From positions 372,001-436,000 of the forward strand of contig JAAQVN010000001.1 of assembly GCA_011754535.1 (NCBI GenBank): DNA of 64,000 nt, read 5' to 3'. The notes under the pieces were generated by a model. It ran no database searches. It was not told the origin of the DNA and worked only from the letters and a program-made list of their open reading frames with translations. Below, one piece after another: positions 46,508 to 59,869 of this stretch. The position numbers and the translations under genes are program-made. Each line of letters opens with the position of its first letter. Position 1 is the stretch's first letter. Origin of the DNA: Enterobacter asburiae. GTDB taxonomy: Bacteria > Pseudomonadota > Gammaproteobacteria > Enterobacterales > Enterobacteriaceae.

Positions 46508-48862
46508 ATGCACACACAGACCATTTTTGAATTAAGCCAGGAAGCTGAACGTTTGTTACAGCTCGCCCTGCAAAATCTCGATACCCTGAGGTCAATGCCG
46601 ACAGCGATGCTGGAGAACACGACGGCGGCTATTACGGGAGAAAAGAACAACGTTCTGCCTTTGCATTTTAGTGCGCGGGGCGTTGAAGCACAGCAGGCAA
46701 CTCTGAATAATGAATTACGCAAAATAACACGTCTGGAAATGGTTCTGGCTATCGTTGGCACGATGAAAGCGGGGAAATCGACCACCATTAATGCCATTAT
46801 AGGTACCGAAGTGTTGCCGAACCGCAACCGCCCAATGACGGCGCTTCCTACGCTGATCCGTCATACGCCAGGCCAGAAGGAGCCGGTGCTCCACTTCTCA
46901 CATGCCTCTCCTATTGATGATTTGATCCACCTGCTGCAGAAAAAGCTCTGCGATTACGATCGCGGCAAGCTGGCTTTGCATCTGGAAATTGATAAGGACA
47001 TGAATACGCTGCTTGAACGCATTGAGAGAGGCGAGGCCTTTGAAAAGCATCATCTGGGCGCGCAGCCAATATTTCATTGCCTGAAAAGTCTCAATGACCT
47101 GGTGAGACTCTCCCAGGCGCTGGGCGTGGCGTTTCCGTTTTCCGAATACGCGGCCATCGAACATATTCCGGTGATTGAAGTGGAGTTCGTGCATCTTGCG
47201 GGTCTGGATGCCCACCTCGGGCAGTTGACGCTGCTCGATACCCCCGGCCCCAATGAGGCTGGACAACCGCATCTGCAAAAAATGCTTAGCGAACAGCTCG
47301 CCCGCGCGTCGGCGGTGCTGGCGGTGATGGATTATACCCAGCTTAAATCTATTTCTGATGAAGAGGTCCGTCAGGCTATTTCGGTGGCGGGGAAATCAGT
47401 GCCTCTTTATGCGCTGGTGAATAAATTCGACCAGAAGGATCGCAATAGCGACGATGAAGAGCAGGTCAGGGCTATGATCTCTGGCACCTTAATGAAAGGC
47501 AATATTTCGCCTGGCCAGATCTACCCTGTTTCATCTATGTGGGCGTATCTGGCAAACCGCGCGCGCTACGAAATGAATAGCCACGGACGCCTGCCGGATC
47601 ATCAGGAGCAGCCCTGGGTGCAGGATTTTGCCGAAGCTGCCCTCGGACGCCGCTGGCGTACGGCGGACCTGGACGATATTGACCATATCCGTCACGCAGC
47701 CGATTTGCTGTGGGAAGATTCGCTGTTTGAACAACCGATACGCAAACTGATTTACGCCGCCTATGCCAATGCCTCGTTATTCGCGCTGCGTTCGGCGTCG
47801 CATAAGTTGCTCAACTACGCGCAGAATGCCCGGGAGTATCTCGACTTCCGCTATCAGGGGCTGACGGTGGCCTTTGAGGCGCTGGAAATGAACATCGCGC
47901 GTCTTGAAGAAGATATGGCGCTGCTGCAAACGCGTCAGCGCGCGGTGAGCGATGAGGTGAAACATGAAGTTGAGCAGGCGCTGAACGCTACCGCGGACTT
48001 TATGGGGGCCCAGAAAACGGCGCTTCATCAGTCGATTGATCAGGTTTTCAGCACTCACAATATTCTTGATTTGGCAGGCATTGACCGGCTGAATCACCGC
48101 AGTGACGAACCGCAAGAGCTGAAACAGCTGGTTCTGGATGATGAAGGGCAGGCGCAGATCGCGCTGAGTAAAATTCGCTCCTCCTGTGAACTGATCATGC
48201 TGGATGCGCAGACGAAAATCTGCAGGGAGCTGGCGTTACGCTTCGATCAGCTGGAATCTACGCTGGCGCGTTCGCTGAATGAAGCTATGCGCCCCATTGA
48301 AACGCGTATTAAAGAGCATCTGAGCCATGCCGGCTTCCGGGCGCGGATCAGCTTCCCGGCTTTTCAGGCTAACCAGCTTAATTTCAATACGCGGTCCCTG
48401 TTTAACGATGCTATTGCGGAGGATAACCGCCCGGCAGGTCAGCCTTCCGCCGGGAGCAGTATGCGTGAAACCGTTTCGCGGTGGCTGAATAATCCTGGCT
48501 GGGGCTGGGATGATTATGTGGTCACGCGCACGCGCTATGTTATCGACATTGCGCAGCTGCATGACAAATTTAAGCAACATATTGATCAGTTTTGTGAACA
48601 AATACGTAAAGCTTTGTCCGCTCAGGTCGATGTCTCTGTTACGGCCGGAATGGCGACATTCTTTGCAGAATTTTCGTTATGCCTGACCGGCTTACAGGAA
48701 AGCTTGCGTGATAGCCTCGCAGTGCGTCAACAAAATGAGCATTCGACCCGAGCGCTCAGCCAGCTGTTGAAGCAAAGCATTACGACTGCGGCGTGGATTC
48801 AGGAAGATACCCGACTGTTACGCGATGATATTCAAACACTATTCGCGGCAGAGCAACCATGA
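46508..48862 (+). CDS. crfC: CrfC (YjdA), dynamin-like GTPase
   Basis: CrfC is a bacterial dynamin-like protein reported in E. coli to bind the replicative sliding clamp and hold sister replication forks together. The 784-residue protein is longer than the E. coli one (742). G1 P-loop GTMKAGKST lies at 84-92 and G3 (TLLDTPGPNEAGQPH) near 250, with NKFDQ (G4) near residue 300, followed by long helical stalk segments. The N-terminal clamp-binding motif (QLALP in E. coli, from memory) is NNVLPLHF here, without the Gln. AAGGAAAGG precedes the ATG. The gene overlaps yjcZ by 4 bp (ATGA). Confidence 0.94.
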   Translation: MHTQTIFELSQEAERLLQLALQNLDTLRSMPTAMLENTTAAITGEKNNVLPLHFSARGVEAQQATLNNELRKITRLEMVLAIVGTMKAGKSTTINAIIGTEVLPNRNRPMTALPTLIRHTPGQKEPVLHFSHASPIDDLIHLLQKKLCDYDRGKLALHLEIDKDMNTLLERIERGEAFEKHHLGAQPIFHCLKSLNDLVRLSQALGVAFPFSEYAAIEHIPVIEVEFVHLAGLDAHLGQLTLLDTPGPNEAGQPHLQKMLSEQLARASAVLAVMDYTQLKSISDEEVRQAISVAGKSVPLYALVNKFDQKDRNSDDEEQVRAMISGTLMKGNISPGQIYPVSSMWAYLANRARYEMNSHGRLPDHQEQPWVQDFAEAALGRRWRTADLDDIDHIRHAADLLWEDSLFEQPIRKLIYAAYANASLFALRSASHKLLNYAQNAREYLDFRYQGLTVAFEALEMNIARLEEDMALLQTRQRAVSDEVKHEVEQALNATADFMGAQKTALHQSIDQVFSTHNILDLAGIDRLNHRSDEPQELKQLVLDDEGQAQIALSKIRSSCELIMLDAQTKICRELALRFDQLESTLARSLNEAMRPIETRIKEHLSHAGFRARISFPAFQANQLNFNTRSLFNDAIAEDNRPAGQPSAGSSMRETVSRWLNNPGWGWDDYVVTRTRYVIDIAQLHDKFKQHIDQFCEQIRKALSAQVDVSVTAGMATFFAEFSLCLTGLQESLRDSLAVRQQNEHSTRALSQLLKQSITTAAWIQEDTRLLRDDIQTLFAAEQP

Positions 48863-49734
48863 CAACACAGCTACTGGACGGTCCCGGGCGGACGCTGGAG
48901 TGTATTCATCCCAAGTTTATGGTCGATCTTGTGCAGGGCGTGGACGCGGCGCGATATCCCCATCTGGGGCCGCAGCAGCTGCAGTTTCGTGAGCGTTTGA
49001 CTCAGGAAATCATGACGCACACTCGGCTACGGCCCTGGGCGATGGCGGGAATGCTTAATGAGAACGCGGCCCTGCGCCTGGGGCTGGCGGAAAAACTTGC
49101 CGGCATGCTGGATCCGGGCCATCTCGCGCTGACGCTGATGGCCGATAAACTGATTGCGCTGCGCCAGCAGGCCCACTTGCGCGCTCAGCCATCCCCCGGC
49201 CTGCTTGAGCAGTACGCGCAGCTCTCCTCTCATTTTACCCAACGTGCTGCCTATAAAGAAAAGGCGCTGACCCAGCGTGGACTGACGGTACAGGCGGGCG
49301 AGCACAGTGAACAAATTTTCACCCGCTGGCGAGCCGGCCACTATGATGGCTGGTCTTTGGCCGGGCGCTGCTTCATCGTCCTCGAAGAGCTGCGCTGGGG
49401 AGCATTTGGCGATGCATGCCGTCTGGCGAACGACGATGTGTCGGCAATGCTCAAGGATAATTTACGCAGCATGGCTGCCAACTACCTGGCTCAGGGCATC
49501 AATGCGTCTCCCACGACGCGCCATTTTTATCATCAGTGGCTGACTACGCCCGCTTCGGCGGGTTTAATCGATCATAAAGACATGCTGGGCTGGCTCGGCG
49601 ACTGGTGTCAGGCGGATGCACACCCGGTGAGCTGGTCAGTAACGCAAAGCTGGCAGACCGTCGCGCTGGGTATGCCGAGGCTGTGTTCGGCAAAACGGCT
49701 GGTGGATGCGATGGTGGAGGAGATTTTTGGTTGA
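48859..49734 (+). CDS. yjcZ: YjcZ, partner protein of CrfC, unknown function
   Basis: The 291-residue protein matches E. coli YjcZ (292) in length and position. Predicted mainly helical, with no membrane segment or enzyme motif that I recognise; conserved-looking stretches include QEIMTHTRLRPWAMAGMLNE and EQIFTRWRAGHYDGWSLAGR. The 4-bp overlap with crfC (ATGA) suggests coupled translation and a joint role; in E. coli yjcZ has been linked genetically to motility. Mechanism unknown. Confidence 0.9.
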   Translation: MTTQLLDGPGRTLECIHPKFMVDLVQGVDAARYPHLGPQQLQFRERLTQEIMTHTRLRPWAMAGMLNENAALRLGLAEKLAGMLDPGHLALTLMADKLIALRQQAHLRAQPSPGLLEQYAQLSSHFTQRAAYKEKALTQRGLTVQAGEHSEQIFTRWRAGHYDGWSLAGRCFIVLEELRWGAFGDACRLANDDVSAMLKDNLRSMAANYLAQGINASPTTRHFYHQWLTTPASAGLIDHKDMLGWLGDWCQADAHPVSWSVTQSWQTVALGMPRLCSAKRLVDAMVEEIFG

Positions 49735-49776
49735 CCCCCCCTCACCCTGGCCCTCTCCCCATAGGGGAGAGGGGAT
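49735..49776. repeat. Palindromic repeat, copy 7 (single unit)
   Basis: CCCCTCACCCTGGCCCTCTC..CCATAGGGGAGAGGGGA begins directly at the end of yjcZ and lies in the convergent gap to kdgT; it probably ends one or both transcripts. Confidence 0.9.
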
Positions 49777-49792
49777 AGACGGGTGCGGTGTG

Positions 49793-50785
49793 TTAATGAT
49801 GAAGTTCTACAGTTTCCTGTTCTAATTCCTGCTTGGGTGCATTTCCGTAGCGTTTTGCGTACAGCGCTGTGATGATGGGCACCAGGATCGCGGTGACAAT
49901 CACGCTTGCGGCAACCAGTGCCGTCGCGGAAGTGGCCACCGGTTCGAAAGCCGGGTTAATCTGGGCGATAATTACCGGGTTTGCGACGGCAGCGCCTGCG
50001 GCTGAAGAGGCGGCAACGCCCGCCGTGCCGTTTCCTCCCCCGATCACGCGGTCGGCAATAATCAGCGGAATACCGGTGATGATGATAACCGCGACACCCA
50101 GCACAATCCCCAGCAGTCCCGTATCAAGGATCACGTTCAGGTTGATGGTGTTGCCCAGCGCAAAGCCAAAGAACGGGATCAGCACTGGCGTAGCTTTGCT
50201 GAAGAAATCACGCAGATCGTGATCCAGATTACCCAGGGCAAAACCGATCAGAAACGGCAGGATCGCGCCGACAAAGTGGTGCGGCTCAAAAGAAGCCAGG
50301 CCAGCGGACCCCAGGATCAGCATCGTCATGAGCGGGCCGGATTCCAGAGACATCAAAACAAATGCGCCGGACTCCTCTTTCGTTCCGTACTGGTTCATCA
50401 GGCTGGCATACAGCCCGCCGTTGGTCATATCCATCGCCGAGACAATCGCCAGGACGGATAGCCCGGCGAAGAAACCGGTCTGAATTCCATTTTCCGGAAT
50501 GAACATCGCGCATATCATTGCGACAACCCAGGCGACCGCTATTTTGGTTATCACCAGCGTTCCGGATTTGCGTAATACGGTACCCGTAGCGCGTAAATTA
50601 ATGGATGCGCCGATACAAAAGAACCAGACGGCCAGGATGGGAACGGTACCCGTAATCATCCCTTTTGTGAAACCACCAAAATAAGCCCCGGTATCAGGTG
50701 CTAATGTATTCAGAATGGCGCCGAGTACCAGCGGCACCAGCATCATACCACCCGGTATACGTTCTATCGTGGCTTTAATCTTCAT
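49793..50785 (-). CDS. kdgT: KdgT, 2-keto-3-deoxygluconate permease
   Basis: KdgT imports 2-keto-3-deoxygluconate, an intermediate of pectin and hexuronate breakdown, with protons. The start [13 protein letters not shown], six bases after GAGGG, gives 330 residues (E. coli 327). About ten hydrophobic segments and the signatures [40 protein letters not shown] and [20 protein letters not shown] are present. In K-12 kdgT lies elsewhere. A KdgR-type operator precedes it. Confidence 0.95.
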   Translation of the reverse strand: MKIKATIERIPGGMMLVPLVLGAILNTLAPDTGAYFGGFTKGMITGTVPILAVWFFCIGASINLRATGTVLRKSGTLVITKIAVAWVVAMICAMFIPENGIQTGFFAGLSVLAIVSAMDMTNGGLYASLMNQYGTKEESGAFVLMSLESGPLMTMLILGSAGLASFEPHHFVGAILPFLIGFALGNLDHDLRDFFSKATPVLIPFFGFALGNTINLNVILDTGLLGIVLGVAVIIITGIPLIIADRVIGGGNGTAGVAASSAAGAAVANPVIIAQINPAFEPVATSATALVAASVIVTAILVPIITALYAKRYGNAPKQELEQETVELHH

Positions 50786-50997
50786 ATACAACCCTCATAA
50801 TTTTCACCACTCGTGGCGAGCGGTAGGTGTAAATAAAAAATCAATAAATTCAACTTGATGAGGGGTTTTTTGATGGTTTGTATTTGATAACCCCGCAACC
50901 AAAATGCAGTAAGTGCTCTTCTTTTCTCTTACCAGAAAGCACCTGGTGCTATGTTTCGGGAATTATCATGCGATCACTGGAATAATGATTCAATGAA

Positions 50998-51017
50998 AAT
51001 AAAACGTTGTTTTAGTT
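50998..51017. promoter_or_regulatory. Probable KdgR operator upstream of kdgT
   Basis: AATAAAACGTTGTTTTAGTT fits the KdgR consensus (AATRAAAYRNYRTTTYATT-like, an AAAC..GTTT palindrome), about 210 bp before the kdgT start. KdgR repression relieved by ketodeoxygluconate is the known control of kdgT. Confidence 0.6.
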
Positions 51018-51222
51018 ATCTGTATCACATATTGAATGTAAACTTTACGACGCGTTCTGTCAGGTGAGGTTTTATGTAAATCTCTTGTAAAAATGTGCCT
51101 ATATTCCGGGATAAAAAGAAAACGGATCATGCTGAAAATCATTATCATGGGAAGGGTTGAGGAAGGTCTTATTTTCGGAAGTTGACAAATGCTGTCTTCA
51201 CTTTACGCAGCATAAATATATG

Positions 51223-51238
51223 TGTGAAGTTGATCACA
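51223..51238. promoter_or_regulatory. CRP site in the proP promoter region
   Basis: TGTGAAGTTGATCACA matches TGTGA-N6-TCACA perfectly, about 200 bp before proP. In E. coli a CRP site at proP P1 represses under low osmolarity; the following sequence (GGTAGGGTAAAAAGGTCATT) also resembles that promoter. Confidence 0.8.
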
Positions 51239-51435
51239 AATATAAACGCTGGTAGGGTAAAAAGGTCATTAACTGCCCAGACAGGCGTCAACAGGTTCGG
51301 TTGTATCGACGGAAAACGTCAATGTAAGTAAACCTGCTACGCTTGAATAAGGCGATTCGCATGGAGCGGATCCCATGGTTCGCAGCACGCTAACTGGACT
51401 GTGAAACAGACAGGGCCGAGTCAACGAGGATAGCT

Positions 51436-52938
51436 ATGCTAAGAAGGAAAAAGGTTAAACCCATCACACTGCGCGACGTCACCATTATTGATGACGCAAA
51501 ACTGCGTAAAGCCATTACCGCAGCCTCGCTTGGTAATGCGATGGAATGGTTCGATTTTGGTGTCTATGGCTTTGTCGCCTACGCGTTAGGTAAAGTGTTC
51601 TTCCCCGGGGCTGACCCCAGCCTGCAGATGATTGCCGCACTGGGTACGTTCTCTGTTCCCTTCCTCATTCGCCCGCTGGGCGGTCTGTTCTTCGGTATGC
51701 TCGGTGACAAATACGGTCGCCAGAAAATACTTGCTATCACCATTGTCATTATGTCGATCAGTACGTTCTGTATCGGCCTGATTCCGTCCTACGCCACGAT
51801 CGGCATCTGGGCACCTATCCTGCTGTTGCTTTGTAAGATGGCGCAGGGCTTCTCCGTCGGGGGCGAGTATACCGGTGCGTCGATCTTCGTCGCGGAGTAT
51901 TCCCCTGACCGTAAGCGCGGCTTCATGGGCAGCTGGCTGGACTTTGGTTCGATTGCCGGATTTGTGATGGGCGCGGGCGTCGTGGTTCTGATTTCAACCG
52001 TGGTCGGTGAGGAGAACTTCCTCGACTGGGGCTGGCGTATCCCGTTCTTTATCGCGCTTCCGCTGGGTATTATCGGTCTTTACCTGCGTCACGCGCTGGA
52101 AGAGACGCCTGCCTTCCAGCAGCACGTTGAGAAACTGGAGCAAGGTGACCGCGAAGGCCTGCAGGATGGTCCGAAAGTCTCCTTTAAAGAGATTGCGACG
52201 AAGCACTGGCGCAGCCTGCTGACCTGTATTGGTCTGGTGATTTCCACCAACGTCACTTATTACATGCTGCTGACCTACATGCCGAGCTATTTGTCGCATA
52301 ACCTGCACTACTCGGAAGATCACGGCGTGCTGATCATTATCGCCATCATGGTGGGTATGCTGTTCGTGCAGCCAATTATGGGTCTGCTGAGCGACCGCTT
52401 TGGCCGTCGACCGTTTATCATCCTGGGGAGTGTGGCGTTGTTTGCGCTGGCGATCCCGGCCTTTATTCTGATCAACAGTAACGTGCTGGGTTTGATTTTC
52501 GCGGGTCTGCTGATGCTGGCGGTGATACTGAACTGCTTTATCGGGGTGATGGCATCTACGTTACCTGCGATGTTCCCGACGCACATTCGTTATAGCGCGC
52601 TGGCGGCAGCGTTCAACATCTCTGTTCTGATTGCTGGCCTGACGCCTACGCTTGCTGCCTCTCTGGTGGAAAGCACGCAGAATCTGATGATGCCAGCCTA
52701 TTACCTGATGGTTATCGCGGTAGTCGGTCTGGCGACCGGCCTGACCATGAAGGAGACGGCAAACCGTCCTCTGAAAGGGGCGACGCCTGCGGCATCCGAT
52801 ATTCAGGAAGCGAAAGAGATCCTGCGCGAGCATTACGACAACGTTGAGCAAAAGATTGAGGATATCGACGCAGAGATTGAAGAGCTGCAGAAGAAACGCT
52901 CCCGTCTTGTTGATCAACATCCTCGGATTAACGAGTAA
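51436..52938 (+). CDS. proP: ProP, osmosensing proline/glycine betaine symporter
   Basis: ProP takes up proline, glycine betaine and ectoine with protons when osmolality rises. The 500-residue length equals that of E. coli. MFS signatures are clear (GNAMEWFDFGVYGFVAYALG, GDKYGRQKILA, LSDRFGRRPF), with 12 membrane segments. The C-terminal tail forms the known antiparallel coiled coil (HYDNVEQKIEDIDAEIEELQ). The 650-bp upstream gap is shared with kdgT and holds a CRP site; P2, Fis and RpoS elements expected from E. coli are not resolved by eye. A terminator follows the stop. Confidence 0.98.
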   Translation: MLRRKKVKPITLRDVTIIDDAKLRKAITAASLGNAMEWFDFGVYGFVAYALGKVFFPGADPSLQMIAALGTFSVPFLIRPLGGLFFGMLGDKYGRQKILAITIVIMSISTFCIGLIPSYATIGIWAPILLLLCKMAQGFSVGGEYTGASIFVAEYSPDRKRGFMGSWLDFGSIAGFVMGAGVVVLISTVVGEENFLDWGWRIPFFIALPLGIIGLYLRHALEETPAFQQHVEKLEQGDREGLQDGPKVSFKEIATKHWRSLLTCIGLVISTNVTYYMLLTYMPSYLSHNLHYSEDHGVLIIIAIMVGMLFVQPIMGLLSDRFGRRPFIILGSVALFALAIPAFILINSNVLGLIFAGLLMLAVILNCFIGVMASTLPAMFPTHIRYSALAAAFNISVLIAGLTPTLAASLVESTQNLMMPAYYLMVIAVVGLATGLTMKETANRPLKGATPAASDIQEAKEILREHYDNVEQKIEDIDAEIEELQKKRSRLVDQHPRINE

Positions 52939-52939
52939 T

Positions 52940-52972
52940 AAAGAAAACCCGCCAACGGCGGGTTTTCTTTTA
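52940..52972. terminator. Terminator between proP and the convergent metal transporter gene
   Basis: AAGAAAACCCGCC..GGCGGGTTTTCTTTT forms a near-perfect stem with T runs on both strands, so it serves proP and probably the convergent gene. Confidence 0.88.
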
Positions 52973-53926
52973 TTAGCATCCGGCGGCGATGTAGTCGCCG
53001 TTGGCGCTGATGGGGATGACCGTCAGGAAAAGAATGGCCGCGAACAGGATCAGGACGACCCCTCCGGCAATTTTAACTGCCGGCACCAGCCATCTTAACG
53101 AGCTATTTCCTCCGAACCATGCCACCGTGCGTTCACGGGCATAACGAACCGCCAGTGATAGCCCCATAATAGAGAGTGCCGTTCCTAAAGACATGGTCAT
53201 AACGGCCGCCATCCCCCAGGTGACAATGCCCAGCGCGTTCGAAAACATCAGAATCATGATCGCACCGCTGCAAGGGCGTGCGCCAATCGCCAGAATGACG
53301 CCCAGACGCGTTTTCCAGTCACCTTGTGTCAGATCTGCGCCCACGCCATGATGGCCACAGCCACAGCGTTCATTATGCTGATGGAGCGGATTAATGGCGG
53401 AGACCGTCATTCTGCGCGAACGCAGGCTCTTCAGCGTCTGGTAAATGATGAAAGCACCAAACGCGCCAATCAGCACGGCGCTTATCTTCTCAACGTACCA
53501 GCGGCTGGTACTGATATCGCCTGACGCGAGGTTAAACCCCACCGCCAGAATAAAGACGAACAGAATCGCGCTAACGCCCTGCATCAGGCTGCCAATGAAG
53601 GGGACCACGCGGGCGGCCAGCTCGCTCTCCTTATTGGTGGTCAGATAGGTCGTCATTATGAATTTTCCATGCCCCGGCCCGATGGCGTGAAGGACGCCAT
53701 AGAGGAAAGCGCCCGTTAAGAGCCATAATCCGCCGCTGTACTGGTGGTTGTTAAGCTGCAGCAGATACATCACCAGATAACGGTGCAGGGTAATTTGCGT
53801 GGCAAGACACCACTGGATAAAGGCGTTCCAGTGCGTATGCAGGGTAAATCCCGCGAAGAGGATTGCCAGCAATATTAACCCGGCTCCAGGAAGGTGCCAG
53901 TCGCGGCGCAGGCGTTGTGTATTCAT
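52973..53926 (-). CDS. NicO-family nickel/cobalt transporter
   Basis: The 317-residue membrane protein has about six to seven hydrophobic segments and the NicO/RcnA-type motifs HAIGPGHGKFIMTTYL and GARPCSGAIMILMF. A cytoplasmic or periplasmic metal-binding loop rich in His and Cys (HQHNERCGCGHHG) lies near residue 190. It probably moves Ni2+, Co2+ or a similar ion; whether import or efflux is not readable. K-12 has basSR-eptA after proP instead. The start has no strong ribosome-binding site. Confidence 0.83.
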   Translation of the reverse strand: MNTQRLRRDWHLPGAGLILLAILFAGFTLHTHWNAFIQWCLATQITLHRYLVMYLLQLNNHQYSGGLWLLTGAFLYGVLHAIGPGHGKFIMTTYLTTNKESELAARVVPFIGSLMQGVSAILFVFILAVGFNLASGDISTSRWYVEKISAVLIGAFGAFIIYQTLKSLRSRRMTVSAINPLHQHNERCGCGHHGVGADLTQGDWKTRLGVILAIGARPCSGAIMILMFSNALGIVTWGMAAVMTMSLGTALSIMGLSLAVRYARERTVAWFGGNSSLRWLVPAVKIAGGVVLILFAAILFLTVIPISANGDYIAAGC

Positions 53927-54101
53927 GAAGGGGGCTCTGCGGAGAAGAATATTTGCCGCTAGTATAGATGATCTTCCCTTTCAGTTCGCAGGATCGCACC
54001 GGGATCCTGATGTAATTGTGGATAAGTCTGTGTGTAAAAAGGTATAAGGCGGGGTTTTGCTGTGGAATGCAGCAGTCAGTCATTTTTCTGTTATTTAACG
54101 G

Positions 54102-54129
54102 TTGCGGCCTGCGGAGAACTCCCTATAAT
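54102..54129 (+). promoter_or_regulatory. rrn P1 promoter
   Basis: TTGCGG, 16-bp spacer, TATAAT, then the GC-rich discriminator GCGCC typical of stringently controlled rrn P1. Upstream AT-rich sequence (53950-54100) would hold the UP element and Fis sites. Confidence 0.88.
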
Positions 54130-54211
54130 GCGCCTCCATCGACACGGCGGATGTGAATCACTTCACACAACAAGCGGTTCGGTTGAAGAGAAAAAATCCT
54201 GAAATAACGGG

Positions 54212-54239
54212 TTGACTCTGAAAGAGGAAAGCGTAATAT
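54212..54239 (+). promoter_or_regulatory. rrn P2 promoter
   Basis: TTGACT, 16-bp spacer, TAATAT, about 110 bp after P1, the usual tandem arrangement. Confidence 0.83.
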
Positions 54240-54279
54240 ACGCCACCTCGCAACGGTGAGCTGAAAGCCGCGTTGCAAC

Positions 54280-54292
54280 TGCTCTTTAACAA
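54280..54292 (+). promoter_or_regulatory. rrn boxA antitermination site
   Basis: TGCTCTTTAACAA is the canonical boxA of the leader, bound by NusB/NusE to allow antitermination through the operon. A second one (TGCTCTTTAAAAA, about 56199-56211) precedes 23S. Confidence 0.9.
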
Positions 54293-54423
54293 TTTATCAG
54301 ACAATCTGTGTGGGCACTCAAAGTGACATGGATTCTTAACGTCGCAAGACGAAAAATGAATACCAAGTCTCTGAGTGAACATACGTAATTCATTACGAAG
54401 TTTAATTCACGAGCATCAAACTT

Positions 54424-55963
<1,540 letters not shown>

Positions 55964-56048
55964 CCTTAAAGAACCTGCCTTTGCAGTGCTCACACAGATT
56001 GTCTGATGAAAAGTAAGCAGCAAGGCGTCTTGCGATTGAGACTTCAGT

Positions 56049-56124
56049 GTCCCCTTCGTCTAGAGGCCCAGGACACCGCCCTTTCACGGCGGTAACAGGG
56101 GTTCGAATCCCCTAGGGGACGCCA
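56049..56124 (+). tRNA. gltT-like: tRNA-Glu (anticodon TTC)
   Basis: A 76-nt cloverleaf starting GTCCCCTTCGTCTAGAGGCC, anticodon loop CTTTCAC (TTC), T arm GGGTTCGAATCCC and encoded CCA. It lies in the 16S-23S spacer, making this an rrnB/C/E/G-type operon. Confidence 0.98.
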
Positions 56125-56316
56125 CTTGCTGGTTCGTGAGTGAAAGTCACCTGCCGTCATATCTCAAAACTGACTTACGAGTCATGTTTGAGATATTTGC
56201 TCTTTAAAAATCTGGATCAAGCTGAAAATTGAAACGACACACAGTTAATGTGTGTCCGAGTCTCTCAAATTTTCGCAATTTGATGATGAATCGAAAGAAA
56301 CATCTTCGGGTTGTGA

Positions 56317-59220
<2,904 letters not shown>

Positions 59221-59287
59221 ACAACGCCGAAGGTGTTTTGGCGGAAGAGACAGAAGATTTTCAGCCTTGATACAGATTAACAGAATT

Positions 59288-59407
59288 TGCCTGGCGGCTT
59301 TAGCGCGGTGGTCCCACCTGACCCCATGCCGAACTCAGAAGTGAAACGCCGTAGCGCCGATGGTAGTGTGGGGTCTCCCCATGTGAGAGTAGGGAACTGC
59401 CAGGCAT
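59288..59407 (+). rRNA. rrf: 5S ribosomal RNA
   Basis: TGCCTGGCGGCTTTAGCGCG to ..GGGAACTGCCAGGCAT, 120 nt, with paired ends and loop CCGAACTCAGAAGTGAAACG as in E. coli. Confidence 0.98.
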
Positions 59408-59418
59408 CAATCAAGAAG

Positions 59419-59448
59419 AACCCCGTACCGTAAGGTGCGGGGTTTTTT
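59419..59448 (+). terminator. Rho-independent terminator of the rRNA operon
   Basis: AACCCCGTACC..GGTGCGGGGTTTTTT, 12 bp after 5S, a strong stem with six Ts. Confidence 0.92.
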
Positions 59449-59491
59449 GCTTTGTGCGTAGAAAAAACCAGTAGCGCTGCGGGCTTAGTAG

Positions 59492-59519
59492 GCCGGATAA
59501 GGCAAAGCCGCCATCCGGC
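59492..59519. repeat. Single E. coli-type REP unit
   Basis: GCCGGATAAGGC..GCCGCCATCCGGC lies between the rRNA terminator and the tRNA-Phe terminator, a gap without genes. Confidence 0.85.
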
Positions 59520-59594
59520 AACGCAGACCGCACGATCCCACGGCAAAGAGAAGCAAGAATATAAAGAAGGGATTTATAAACGCAGAAAAGCAAA

Positions 59595-59617
59595 AACCCA
59601 GCCATAGGCTGGGTTCT
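59595..59617 (-). terminator. Terminator of tRNA-Phe
   Basis: ACCCAGCC ATA GGCTGGGT forms an 8-bp stem followed on the minus strand by TTTTTGC, 9 bp past the tRNA. Confidence 0.85.
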
Positions 59618-59625
59618 TTAAATAG

Positions 59626-59701
59626 TGGTGCCCGGACTCGGAATCGAACCAAGGACACGGGGATTTTCAATCCCCTGCTCTACCGACTGAGCTATCCGGG
59701 C
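59626..59701 (-). tRNA. pheU: tRNA-Phe (anticodon GAA)
   Basis: On the minus strand GCCCGGATAGCTCAGTCGGT.. with anticodon loop TTGAAAA (GAA), T arm TTGGTTCGATTCC and encoded CCA, 76 nt, identical in pattern to E. coli pheU/pheV. In E. coli pheU also lies near yjdC-dsbD-cutA, supporting the name. tRNA-Phe genes are frequent island insertion sites; no island is seen here. Confidence 0.97.
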
Positions 59702-59869
59702 AACGGAGCGCATTAAACCGCAATCGCGCCTTATCGTCAACATTATTTCAGGAAAAGCTGTTCAACTGCTTAAGTTTGCGGCAATCTGTTCGTTTTCGCC
59801 GTGAAAATGCACAAAACTTCCAGACAATACCAGCCTGTGAGGCAATGCTGATAACAACAGGAGGGCAGT

